DNA of 64,000 bases from GYS-P2D sp964414425. Lineage in GTDB: Bacteria; Bacteroidota; Bacteroidia; Chitinophagales; Saprospiraceae. Shown here piece by piece: positions 1 to 7,958 of this stretch (positions are counted from its first letter, which is position 1; the number at the start of each line of letters is the position of its first letter). Location of the stretch: positions 1 to 64,000 of the forward strand of contig CAYPWL010000001.1 of NCBI GenBank assembly GCA_964414425.1, read 5' to 3'. The notes below the pieces were generated by a model. That model was not told where the DNA came from and made no database searches. It was given only the letters and a program-made list of their open reading frames with translations. Position numbers and translations under genes: made by a program.

Positions 1-8
1 GCCTGCTG

Positions 9-95
9 CGGAGGAGGAGGGATTCGAACCCCCGATACCCGTAAAGGTATGCTGGTTTTCAAGACCAGTGCATTCAACCGCTCTGCCACTCCTCC
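9..95 (-). tRNA. tRNA-Ser (anticodon UGA)
   Basis: Read on the minus strand, the stretch folds as a class II tRNA. The acceptor stem GGAGGAG pairs with CTCCTCC, the anticodon loop is CTTGAAA with anticodon TGA, there is a long variable arm, and the T loop TTCGAAT sits in a G-rich stem. The discriminator base is G, as usual for serine tRNAs. CCA is not encoded; the next bases are CAG. The fold was done by eye, so the ends could be off by one base. Confidence 0.95.
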
Positions 96-490
96 ATTTT
101 AACACTTAGTAGTCTTTACCTAAGCGAGTGCAAATGTACTGGAGTTTTTAGATTTAAAAAATATCTCTGTGATAATTGATCGACTATAATTAGAATTCTT
201 ATTCGCTGGATCTTTTAATCTTTAGGAATGCCTCTTGTACGTATAATATAATCTGATGTGAGCGGAAGCTCTTCGATCTATATCAAGACAAAAAGTGAAA
301 GTCCAACCAGAAAGCCCTATCTCAACGTGCAACCAAAAATATCCCCATATCTGCCAAAAAACGATTCAACAATTCCATTCATCTATATTCAAGTGGTTCA
401 GAAGGCCATAGATGTGTCTTTACACTGAAAGCCGTAAGGAATTAAGGAATAATAAAAAACTACAAAACCCTAAATAACCCAATTAACACC

Positions 491-761
491 AATATCCGCC
501 CTGCACGAACCCAGAAATCCAACTGAAAACAATCTAACCCCAATATCCGCCCTGCACGAACCCAGAAATCCAATTGAAAACAATCTAACCCCAATATCCA
601 CCCTGCATGAACCAGTAAACCAATTGAAACAATCTAACCCAATATCCACCCTGCATAGACCCAGGAAATCAATTGAAACAATCTAACCCAATATCCACCC
701 TGCATAAATCCAGAAACTCAACTAAACAATCTAAACTCTATCTCCGTCCAGCATGAAGCCA
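491..761. repeat. Tandem repeat, about six copies of a 48-51 bp unit
   Basis: The core AATATCC(G/A)CCCTGCA recurs at about 491, 542, 593, 641 and 690, with a sixth decayed copy near 739. Each unit continues as a CCAGAAATC-like stretch and ends in AAACAATCTAAC. The first two copies are almost identical and later ones drift, so the array seems to decay from left to right. There is no variable spacer between copies, so it is not a CRISPR array. It lies in the 714-bp gap between tRNA-Ser and the next gene. The rest of that gap (96-480) is AT-rich and shows nothing I recognise. Confidence 0.85.
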
Positions 762-809
762 TGAACTCTTCAAAAGAGTTTTCCTCCTCCTTCTAATATC
801 CAAATGTGC

Positions 810-2186
810 TTACAGCTCTAAAAATCTTATTAAAGACTTCTGAAGAGGATCATTGCTATCCTTCTGTATATGTAGCACAAATGGTTCATAGGGTATGTGA
901 TACTCTTTAGTGGTGAGTTTCCAATAAAGGATACCACTCAGTAGATCGTACTTCTTATTGATTTTATAGAGGGCTTCTACAGCAAGCCTCCGTTCGTTTT
1001 GATCGGGTTTTTGTTTACTCCAGACGAGCAGATCTTTACGGCCCATAGAATGTGCAATGGAAAAGCCAAATCCCTCCCATGGCATTATCGTGCTATTCTC
1101 TCGATAGAGATATCCCAGCTCTGTGAATAGGGCTCGCTGCTTTAGGTTATGTTCTTGGCGGAAGAAATTGAGATCTGCGAAAATGCGACCCCAAGACTTT
1201 TCAAATTCTTCTGTGAGGAATGCCTCTGAAACATTTGGTTTGTAATCTCTAAGTTTGAAATAGGCGTTAATACCAATAAAATCGAGCTGATCCCAGAATG
1301 CCACGTTTTGATAATTGTCAAAGTTTGCCGCATAGGTTAGCTCTCCTGTGTAGGATTGTCGTACGGTAGTGATGAGTTCGTACCACTTATCGAGCATTAG
1401 TGCTCTGCGATTGTTGATAGCGGCTATGGGATTTTCAGCGTCAGCATAGGCTAAAGACTCTGCCCACTTGACTTTAGTTGCTACTTCATCTTGGAGATAC
1501 TTCAGGAGCGATTCGTAGTTGGAGTCCTTGCCTCGAACCCACAGTTCTTCTGGCGGAATCATATCCCGATATTGCATCCGATCATCGATATATTCCTTCT
1601 GCTTATGGGGATTGAGGTAGTATGATTCTAATTCTGGAATTTCTGTAACTGCCTGGGTAGCGGATAGTACTCTCATTTCGCTTCCGATGGCCATCACATC
1701 GACACCTTCGGCTTCACATACTTTAGCCCATTTTTCTACAAATACGGTATACCAGTCAAACCAATTAGTCAGTAGAGTATCTGACTTAGGCATGGTCATG
1801 CCGTGCCACAGGAAACTATTTTCTTCAAAGTAGTGATCCAAGGTTACCCGTGGTATAAACACCACTTTTAATCCTTGCTCTTTAGCAGCACGGATTTCGT
1901 GTACTACGGATTCATCATGTTCATTCCACCAGATATTATCGCTATTCCAGATGCCCTGACGAGCGTATACCGTTACAGAGACGGTATTCATCCCCACGTC
2001 TTTGAGTGAGCTGACCCATTCATTAGTATTGGGTTCGTTGACCTGGATGCCACCGAGGTAGAAGGATTTCGCCTGATATGCATTTCTATGACAGCCTGCC
2101 CATGTGATGGCAGTCAATATAACAATAGAAATGAGGATCAATGGGTTATAGATATTCGAGTTCTCTCGATCGTATTTCTTCTCCAC
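810..2186 (-). CDS. GH113-like glycoside hydrolase, probable lipoprotein
   Basis: This 458-aa protein resembles glycoside hydrolase family 113, whose known members are beta-mannanases with a TIM barrel. Residues 12-30 form a hydrophobic export segment ending at Cys32, a possible but non-canonical lipobox (WAGC). The barrel starts at about residue 42 (GGIQVNEP). IGSE (Glu170) fits the acid/base at the end of strand 4 and TELGY (Glu356) fits the nucleophile at strand 7, so the catalytic pair is present. Roughly residues 176-262, between Glu170 and the LTYAAN segment, look like an extra insertion. It is likely an envelope enzyme acting on a mannan-type or other beta-glycan. No polysaccharide-utilisation genes lie next to it, so the substrate is open. 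Confidence 0.72.
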   Translation of the reverse strand: MEKKYDRENSNIYNPLILISIVILTAITWAGCHRNAYQAKSFYLGGIQVNEPNTNEWVSSLKDVGMNTVSVTVYARQGIWNSDNIWWNEHDESVVHEIRAAKEQGLKVVFIPRVTLDHYFEENSFLWHGMTMPKSDTLLTNWFDWYTVFVEKWAKVCEAEGVDVMAIGSEMRVLSATQAVTEIPELESYYLNPHKQKEYIDDRMQYRDMIPPEELWVRGKDSNYESLLKYLQDEVATKVKWAESLAYADAENPIAAINNRRALMLDKWYELITTVRQSYTGELTYAANFDNYQNVAFWDQLDFIGINAYFKLRDYKPNVSEAFLTEEFEKSWGRIFADLNFFRQEHNLKQRALFTELGYLYRENSTIMPWEGFGFSIAHSMGRKDLLVWSKQKPDQNERRLAVEALYKINKKYDLLSGILYWKLTTKEYHIPYEPFVLHIQKDSNDPLQKSLIRFLEL

Positions 2187-2290
2187 TATTCGTTACACTT
2201 AGGATCGTACGTCATAAATCAGGTGCTAAAATACAATTTTGATAGGGTTGGCCATAGAGGTGAAATTATCACCGTTCTCGGTAACATGAA

Positions 2291-3385
2291 CTAAATAGCT
2301 CTATTGAAATATAGCGTATCTGCAGGAAGATCTCGTCTAGCATAATCTGTTCTGAAATTTTGATAAGCGGTATAGACTCTCTTGAACAATGGGTCTTTTT
2401 GCGATTCTTCTTGGAGGATCTGATCAAAGGTACTTTCAAGATTACTCAGTACATCAGGAGAGAAAGGAAGAATCTGAACATCGCTTTCGGCCTTGATCTT
2501 CTGAAGGTATTCATAGTTTTTAGTGCGAAAGGTGGTGTAAATAAATTTGTTTAATCGTTCTGAGGCATCTCTGACAATCTGCTGTAACTCTGGAGTAAGA
2601 TTATCCCAATCCCGCTTATTTATCATATTCTCGAGCAGAGAACCTGGCTCGTGCCAACCTGGATAATAGTAGTACTCTGCAATTTGGTGAAAACCCATTA
2701 AATAGTCATGATAGGGACCGATCCACTCGGTTGCGTCGATGACCCCTCGTTCAAGATTGGTATATAGCTCGCTACCAGGAGATAGTACCGCTGTGCCTCC
2801 GATACGCTCAAGAACTCTACCTCCGAGGCTTGGCATACGCATCTTGAGCCCTTTAAAGTCCTCTATTGTATCAATCTTCTTGTTAAACCAACCGCCCATC
2901 TGAGCAGAGGTGTTGCCAGCGGGTCTGGGTACGATGTTATATCGAGAGTATAATTCTGTCCAAAGTTCTAAGCCGCCCCCTTCATACATCCATGCATTGT
3001 ACTCAGGAGCATCCATTCCAAAAGGTACTCCACCAAAGAATTGGAATGCAGGTTGTATCCCAGCCCAATAGTAGGCACATCCATGACCAATCTCACAAGC
3101 ACCACTGCTGACGGCTTCAAAGATTTGTAGAGGAGGAACTAATTCGCCACCACCATAGACATCAATGATTAGTTTGCCTTCGGACATCTCTTCTACCCAC
3201 TCTGCAAAGAGTTGACAACCCTCACCAAGGACTGGGAAGTTAGGCGGCCATGTTGTGACCATTTTCCACTTGATACGCTTCTTGGTATGAATATTTGCCG
3301 AATCACCCTTCGTACCACAAGCACCCATAGTAGCCAGAGCTACACCAGCGGCGATTCCTTTTTTCAAAAATTCCTTCCTTTTCAT
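2291..3385 (-). CDS. TRAP transporter solute-binding protein, DctP/TakP type
   Basis: This 364-aa periplasmic or lipid-anchored binding protein is of the TRAP type, which captures small carboxylates for a DctQ/DctM permease. I place the start at the internal Met (MKRKEFLKKG), because it puts a Tat-like KRKEFLKK motif and a lipobox-like TMGAC directly at the N terminus. An upstream in-frame ATG at 3436 would add 17 unlikely residues. The segments WIGPYHDYLMGF and YYYYPGWHEPG match the 2-oxo-acid-binding TakP branch as I remember it. No DctQ or DctM gene is in the window, so the permease must be elsewhere. The gene diverges from the pyrophosphohydrolase gene across 76 bp. Confidence 0.85.
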   Translation of the reverse strand: MKRKEFLKKGIAAGVALATMGACGTKGDSANIHTKKRIKWKMVTTWPPNFPVLGEGCQLFAEWVEEMSEGKLIIDVYGGGELVPPLQIFEAVSSGACEIGHGCAYYWAGIQPAFQFFGGVPFGMDAPEYNAWMYEGGGLELWTELYSRYNIVPRPAGNTSAQMGGWFNKKIDTIEDFKGLKMRMPSLGGRVLERIGGTAVLSPGSELYTNLERGVIDATEWIGPYHDYLMGFHQIAEYYYYPGWHEPGSLLENMINKRDWDNLTPELQQIVRDASERLNKFIYTTFRTKNYEYLQKIKAESDVQILPFSPDVLSNLESTFDQILQEESQKDPLFKRVYTAYQNFRTDYARRDLPADTLYFNRAI

Positions 3386-3461
3386 ATAAAGACTATTGGA
3401 GATATGTATACTTGTGTCTCGATCAATATGGCTCACGAGTCATTCCAAAAATAGTAGAACC

Positions 3462-3944
3462 ATGTCAAAATCATATAAAGAACCTCAAGGCTTAAGTGAT
3501 GTAGCTGAGTTTCATGAGGTATTCGACTTACCCATCTTAACTGAGCCAACCATACCTGCTAAGGAACGTTGCCAGTTGAGGTTAAATCTCCTGCAAGAAG
3601 AACTTGATGAGCTCAAGCAAGCAATTACTGATAAAGATATCGTAGAGATCGCTGATGCGTTAGCGGATATCCAGTATGTGTTATCAGGAGCTGTTATAGA
3701 GTTCGGTTTAGCGCCTCGTTTCAAGACATTATTTGACGAGGTCCATCGGTCTAATATGAGCAAGCCTTGTCAGACTATGGCAGAGGCAGAGGAGACTCAA
3801 GCTCACTATCTAAATAACAAAGGCACTGAGTCTCATATCGTCGAGCGAGCGAATAAATACTTCGTCTATCGCAATGAGGATAAGAAGGTGTTGAAGTCCG
3901 TGATCTATTCTCCTGCGGACTTGGGCAGTATAGTCAAGGGGTAG
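3462..3944 (+). CDS. MazG-like NTP pyrophosphohydrolase domain protein
   Basis: This 160-aa all-alpha protein resembles the MazG/HisE/dCTPase pyrophosphohydrolases, which cleave (d)NTPs or phosphoribosyl-ATP to monophosphates. The metal-binding pattern is visible as QEELDEL followed by IADALADIQYV (EExxE then DxxxD). The start is the ATG at 3462 (MSKSYKEPQ). The longer frame from 3396 overlaps the control region of the divergent TRAP gene and adds a segment without conserved look. The long C-terminal half (after about residue 95) is typical of the family sometimes annotated as phosphoribosyl-ATP pyrophosphohydrolase-like in Bacteroidota. It is not the his-operon enzyme, as no his genes are nearby. 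The exact nucleotide substrate is unknown. Confidence 0.75.
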   Translation: MSKSYKEPQGLSDVAEFHEVFDLPILTEPTIPAKERCQLRLNLLQEELDELKQAITDKDIVEIADALADIQYVLSGAVIEFGLAPRFKTLFDEVHRSNMSKPCQTMAEAEETQAHYLNNKGTESHIVERANKYFVYRNEDKKVLKSVIYSPADLGSIVKG

Positions 3945-4003
3945 CGATCACCCTTGAGCCGTCTTAAGGAGGCCAGAATGTAGAGAAAATTTATGATGTC
4001 AGT

Positions 4004-4118
4004 TCACCCCCGAGCCCCCTCAAGGGGGAGAGATCACTTCGGAAACTCTTGAGCAGAGTTGTTTACACCGAACCCCTTCGAGGGGGACATCCGAGTCTGA
4101 GTTTCCCCATTAAGGGGT
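4004..4118. repeat. Cluster of three C-rich/G-rich palindromic elements, left side of the DUF559 unit
   Basis: Three related hairpins lie downstream of the DUF559 gene. Element 1 (4004-4030) has CCCCCT and AGGGGG arms around CA, preceded by CACCCCCGAG. Element 2 (about 4066-4088) has CCCCT-TCG-AGGGG in the same orientation. Element 3 (about 4102-4122) is an inverted relative with CCCC-ATTAA-GGGG. They are not terminators, as no T-tract follows. They resemble REP-type palindromes. Confidence 0.75.
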
Positions 4119-4134
4119 TACGAGGCGGAGTAGT

Positions 4135-4572
4135 TCAACCGTCGGATGATCGTCTCTTTCTCGATCTTTTTCCTGTTGGTGGGACGGTAGCATTTTCGTG
4201 AACCCAAGTCGTAATCATTTCTTGTACATCGCTGATTCTGTTAAGCACCTCCCAACTACTGAATCTTAGAGTGGTGAAACCGATACTACCTAGTTCTTGA
4301 TCCCGAAGTTTATCTTTCTCTTGTGCTGCGTCAGTATCATGAGTAATACCATCAACTTCAATGATTAGGAGTAATTCCAAACAGACGAAATCTGCGATAT
4401 AATTTAGTATTGATCGTTCTCGACGAAACTGATAACCGAGCATCTGCTTTTGACCTAAGACGTATTTCCACATGCACGCCGCAGACTTGGTCATATTGGC
4501 TCTGTTCAGTTTTGCTAATTGATTAAGACTCCGGTTATAATGAAAGTTGTTGGATTGAGATGCTTGATCCAT
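4135..4572 (-). CDS. DUF559 (PD-(D/E)XK nuclease-like) protein
   Basis: This 145-aa protein carries the DUF559 domain, a Vsr-like member of the PD-(D/E)XK nuclease fold. It contains a W-x5-GYQFRRER strand, then NYIADFVC with the metal-site Asp, and LIIEVDGITH with the E-x-D-G/H signature. Next come the helix AQEKDKLRDQEL and FTTLRFSSWEVLN. The C-terminal 25 residues are basic (GKRSRKRRSS), which fits DNA or RNA binding. Biochemical function is not established for the family. The gene stands alone between two groups of C-rich/G-rich palindromes whose outer members are inverted copies of each other. It may therefore travel as a small unit with those repeats; that is inference. Confidence 0.85.
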   Translation of the reverse strand: MDQASQSNNFHYNRSLNQLAKLNRANMTKSAACMWKYVLGQKQMLGYQFRRERSILNYIADFVCLELLLIIEVDGITHDTDAAQEKDKLRDQELGSIGFTTLRFSSWEVLNRISDVQEMITTWVHENATVPPTGKRSRKRRSSDG

Positions 4573-4624
4573 TCGTTGACGATGAGATCATTAAGATATA
4601 GAATTTACTTGCAAAATATCTCAA

Positions 4625-4763
4625 TCACCCCCGAACCCCCATAAGGGGGACAAGTATAAGGAGGACATTATGCCCAATTAAAATTGACATGCGTACGTCA
4701 GGATAACATGAAAATACCATTTCCGAATCAAAGTTATTCCCCTTGAGGGGGCAGGGGGTGGCG
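4625..4763. repeat. C-rich/G-rich palindromic elements, right side of the DUF559 unit
   Basis: Element 4 (4626-4651) reads CACCCCCGAACCCCC, ATAA, then GGGGG, in the same orientation as element 1. Element 5 (4737-4763) has CCCCTTGAGGGG followed by GGCAGGGGGTGG. Its reverse complement matches element 1 almost base for base over about 24 bp, with one indel. The 4004-4763 segment is therefore bounded by inverted copies of the same sequence, with the DUF559 gene inside. Confidence 0.8.
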
Positions 4764-4776
4764 TTAACTCTCGCCC

Positions 4777-5577
4777 TTACTCTTCCTCTCCTAATACGAT
4801 GGCATCATCGATAACTTCATTACCATCGCCGTCAAGGTCAGTGAATCCAGCAGCTTTGGCGGTTTCTCCGCCCGCCTTTAAGACGTTGTCTGTGACGGTA
4901 ATGCTTCCTTCGGCAGCACCATGGTAGTCACCATCCGCATACTTAGCTGCCTTTGAGAAGAAGTCATCCTTGCCTTCGAGCATTGACCCATCGTTCTCGT
5001 CAAGGATCTCGTGAAGATCCTTTTTGGGTTTAGCAGATTCTGCAGCCTCTTCGGCTTTAGCTTTAGCAAGAGTATCATCTATTTTCTCATTGAGGTTCTC
5101 CTGGAATTCTTTACCTTTCTCAACGAGCTTATCTTTCGTTTCTAAGACCTTGCTGCCGAGGCCGGCGGTCATCTCCTTGGCTTTCTCGAGATTCTCATTA
5201 TTCTCCCCGAGTATAGTTTGCCCGAGTTCTTCTACTTTCTGCGAGCCTTTATTGATGAGTTCTTCACCCTTCTCGAGGATGTTGCTTCCGATTTGTTCTG
5301 TTTTTTCGGCTACGTTCTTGAGCGTCTCGTTTTTGGCAACCATGTCTAATGTACCTTCAGCTTGATGCAGGATGGCGTCACGTAGGCCACCAGTTTTCTC
5401 TGCTAGATCTCCACCTACATTGCTTGCTGTAGACTTAATGGTATCACCAAAATCGCTGGCACGCTCCAGGATATCTTCCGTTGTTTCTTTTGCTAAGTCT
5501 TTCCCCTTGCCAGCTGCCGACTTACCTATTGACTCTGTAGCGAAAAATATTTTTTTAAGATCTCCTAAGATTCCCAT
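4777..5577 (-). CDS. Helical LEA/apolipoprotein-like protein of unknown function
   Basis: I do not recognise a named family. The 266-aa product is almost wholly amphipathic helix, rich in Lys, Glu, Ala and Gly. It has repeated 11-residue-like patterns (EKGEELINKGSQKVEELGQ, KDKLVEKGKEF) like LEA or apolipoprotein-type proteins. The N terminus (MGILGDLKKIFFATESIGKSAAGKGKD) has no signal peptide, so it is probably cytoplasmic or membrane-surface bound. The C terminus holds FTDLDGDGNEVIDDA, a DxDGDG loop like an EF-hand or dockerin calcium site. It faces away from the coiled-coil gene at 5683 across 105 bp. A stress-protection or envelope-associated role is possible but unproven. Confidence 0.6.
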   Translation of the reverse strand: MGILGDLKKIFFATESIGKSAAGKGKDLAKETTEDILERASDFGDTIKSTASNVGGDLAEKTGGLRDAILHQAEGTLDMVAKNETLKNVAEKTEQIGSNILEKGEELINKGSQKVEELGQTILGENNENLEKAKEMTAGLGSKVLETKDKLVEKGKEFQENLNEKIDDTLAKAKAEEAAESAKPKKDLHEILDENDGSMLEGKDDFFSKAAKYADGDYHGAAEGSITVTDNVLKAGGETAKAAGFTDLDGDGNEVIDDAIVLGEEE

Positions 5578-5682
5578 GAGTAACGATTTATTCTTTGAAT
5601 GTAACGTAATATAGAGCAGGAAGATCCCAGATCAAAGAAATATATTTGAATTTATATCATACCTAATCATCCAATCGCTTAC

Positions 5683-6621
5683 ATGGCTCGAACTGATATT
5701 CAGAAATCTATACAGGAAACCATCTCTAAGATTGTTCATCTCGATGTCGTGGCCTCACAACTCAAGACATCACAACAAGATCTTGAGCAGCAATACTCAA
5801 CATTGGAGAAAATGGATCGTGAGCTCAATAAGGAGTTAATCGATATCACTAAGTTGGAAGGTTTGAGTACTCGAGCAATCTTTCACAAGATATTGGGCAA
5901 TAAAGAACAGAAGCTTGAGAAAGAACGTCAAGAATACTTAGAGCTGACACTCAAAGTAGAAGAGGTACAAAAGAACATAGACTTGCTTGAATATGAGGTC
6001 AACCTGCTCGAAGCAAAAATGGGCGATAAATCTAAACTTGAACAAGAGTTAGTTCAGCTCAAAAGTGATCGTGAGAATGAAATTATCCAAAGCGATCCGG
6101 TATTACGACAGAAAATGCTAACCCTGAGCCAAGATCTGGAGCTGCATTATCAACATAAGAAAGAACTCGAAGAGGCCGCGGAAGAGGGTAAAATCTGCAT
6201 CAATCTACTGAATCAAGTGATCAACCAATTACAAAATGTACGCAGTTGGGGCGGGCCTCCAGGTAATCGCCGTGGGCAGATGCAACGGATGGTTCGTCGA
6301 GATGCTATGGATAGAGCACGTAATCTCAGTTACCAGGTCAGGCATCATCTCAACCTATTTCGACAAGAGTTGTCGGATGTAGGGCTGCAGTTATCGGCTG
6401 ATATAGACGAAAGACAGTTTTCTGATTTTACAGGATTTTTCTTCAATAATATCATCACTGATTGGATTATGCAGCAAAAGCTTACTCAAGCAATGCAATC
6501 CATCAATATGACGAAAGGAGAAGTGAGTCGCCTTGTGAATCATATCGAATCTCAGGACTTAGAGATCCAAGCTCAAATCTCTCAGTTAAGAGAGGATCGA
6601 GAGCGTATTCTTACCTCCTAA
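5683..6621 (+). CDS. Coiled-coil protein of unknown function
   Basis: This 312-aa protein has no family I can name. Residues 1-115 and 120-185 are strongly heptad-patterned coiled coil (QTSQQDLEQQYSTLEKMDREL, EKERQEYLELTLKVEEVQKN). A linker GGPPGNRRGQMQRMVRRDAMDRA at about 190-212 separates them from a second helical half containing FSDFTGFFFNNIITDWIMQQK. No signal peptide or transmembrane segment is seen, so it is probably cytoplasmic. It is divergent from the LEA-like gene and may share its control region. The acyl-CoA dehydrogenase gene lies 105 bp downstream. Confidence 0.65.
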   Translation: MARTDIQKSIQETISKIVHLDVVASQLKTSQQDLEQQYSTLEKMDRELNKELIDITKLEGLSTRAIFHKILGNKEQKLEKERQEYLELTLKVEEVQKNIDLLEYEVNLLEAKMGDKSKLEQELVQLKSDRENEIIQSDPVLRQKMLTLSQDLELHYQHKKELEEAAEEGKICINLLNQVINQLQNVRSWGGPPGNRRGQMQRMVRRDAMDRARNLSYQVRHHLNLFRQELSDVGLQLSADIDERQFSDFTGFFFNNIITDWIMQQKLTQAMQSINMTKGEVSRLVNHIESQDLEIQAQISQLREDRERILTS

Positions 6622-6726
6622 GCCTCCTGACCGTTAGGCTGCCAAATATTTTAGCTTGGTCAAGCCTATGAGCCGCAGAACTTAGAGTACTTTGAGTAGA
6701 TAATAATCAACTTATTAATTAGAGAT

Positions 6727-7938
6727 ATGAATTTTGATTACAGTGATAAAGTAAAGGAATTACAGGCTAAACTTGGTCAATTTATGGATGAGCACATCTA
6801 TCCAGTTGAACATGAATATGCTGAGTGGGTTGGTGATCAAAATAACTTGTGGCAAGTCTGGCCAGGGCTTGATGCCCTCAAGAATAAAGCTAAGAAAGCA
6901 GGTCTTTGGAATCTATTTTTACCAGAGGACTATGGTGATTTTAGCCCGGGTCTGAGCAATCTGGAGTATGCGCCATTAGCAGAGATGATGGGAAGGGTAC
7001 TGTGGAGTTCAGAAGTGTTTAACTGCTCCGCTCCTGATACGGGCAATATGGAAGTGCTCGCTAAATATGGAACGAAGGCTCAACAGGACAAATATCTCAC
7101 ACCTCTCATGAATGGGGAGATAAGATCGGCGTTCCTCATGACAGAGCCCGAAGTGGCGTCAAGTGATGCAACTAATATCGAGACGTCTATCGTTGCTGAT
7201 GGCGATGAGTATGTGATAAATGGTCGTAAGTGGTGGTCATCGGGCGCTATGGATCCGAGATGTAAGGTCATGATCGTAATGGGCAAAACTGATAAAGAAG
7301 CAGATCGTCATCGCCAGCAGAGCATGATCTTAGTCGATAGAGATACTCCAGGTGTAGAGATCGTCAGAGGATTATATGCTATGGGTAATCAGGATAGTCC
7401 AGGTGGGCATGCTGAAATCAAATTGAATAATGTACGAGTCCCTAAAGAAAATATACTTGTAGGGGAGGGGCGAGGATTTGAGATCGCTCAAGGAAGATTA
7501 GGTCCTGGAAGGATACACCACTGTATGCGCCTTATCGGCATGTCACAGCGGGCTATGGAACTGATGTGTAAGCGCTCTCAAGAGAGAGTCGCATTTGGAA
7601 GACCTATTAAGAATTTTAGCAGTGTAAGACAGGATGTAGCTAAGAGCATCTGTGATATACAGCAGGCGAGATTACTGACACTCGAGGCGGCTGACAAAAT
7701 GGATAAATATGGGAACAAAGGTGCTACTGATCTGATTGCCATGATCAAGATCGTTGCACCTAATATGGCGCAAAGTGTGATCGATAGGGCCATACAAGTA
7801 CACGGCGGCATGGGTGTAAGCAATGACTTGCCGCTCTACCATATGTTTTCATGGGCACGGATCATCCGTATAGCAGACGGACCGGATGAAGTACATATGT
7901 ATCAGTTAGGAAGGAATACAATTAATAGGTTAGGGTAG
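6727..7938 (+). CDS. Acyl-CoA dehydrogenase, ACAD10/11-like
   Basis: This 403-aa FAD enzyme would oxidise acyl-CoA to trans-2-enoyl-CoA and pass electrons to ETF. The N-terminal helical domain (about 1-125), the middle beta domain with FLMTEPEVASSDATNIE and INGRKWWSSGA, and the C-terminal helical domain with VAFGRPIKNFSSVRQD and QVHGGMGVSNDLPL are all present. The NxRxWWxSG and DGPDEVH features resemble the ACAD10/11 group. Length is normal. No other beta-oxidation gene is adjacent, so chain-length preference is unknown. Confidence 0.9.
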   Translation: MNFDYSDKVKELQAKLGQFMDEHIYPVEHEYAEWVGDQNNLWQVWPGLDALKNKAKKAGLWNLFLPEDYGDFSPGLSNLEYAPLAEMMGRVLWSSEVFNCSAPDTGNMEVLAKYGTKAQQDKYLTPLMNGEIRSAFLMTEPEVASSDATNIETSIVADGDEYVINGRKWWSSGAMDPRCKVMIVMGKTDKEADRHRQQSMILVDRDTPGVEIVRGLYAMGNQDSPGGHAEIKLNNVRVPKENILVGEGRGFEIAQGRLGPGRIHHCMRLIGMSQRAMELMCKRSQERVAFGRPIKNFSSVRQDVAKSICDIQQARLLTLEAADKMDKYGNKGATDLIAMIKIVAPNMAQSVIDRAIQVHGGMGVSNDLPLYHMFSWARIIRIADGPDEVHMYQLGRNTINRLG

Positions 7939-7958
7939 AGCTGATAAGTCGGGTTTAC

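Noticed and set aside
491..761. Possible CRISPR array
   Set aside because: The copies are contiguous and diverge along their whole length. There are no constant repeats with variable spacers and no cas genes.
4004..4118. C-rich/G-rich hairpins as terminators
   Set aside because: No T-tract follows any of them, and they recur in both orientations on each side of the gene.
5024..5614. Two plus-strand frames opposite the LEA-like gene
   Set aside because: They are antisense shadows of a repetitive, Lys/Glu-rich coding region, with Ser/Phe/Leu-rich composition.
6620..6642. Hairpin AGCCT/AGGCT after the coiled-coil gene
   Set aside because: The stem is only 5 bp with a 10-nt loop and no T-tract follows.
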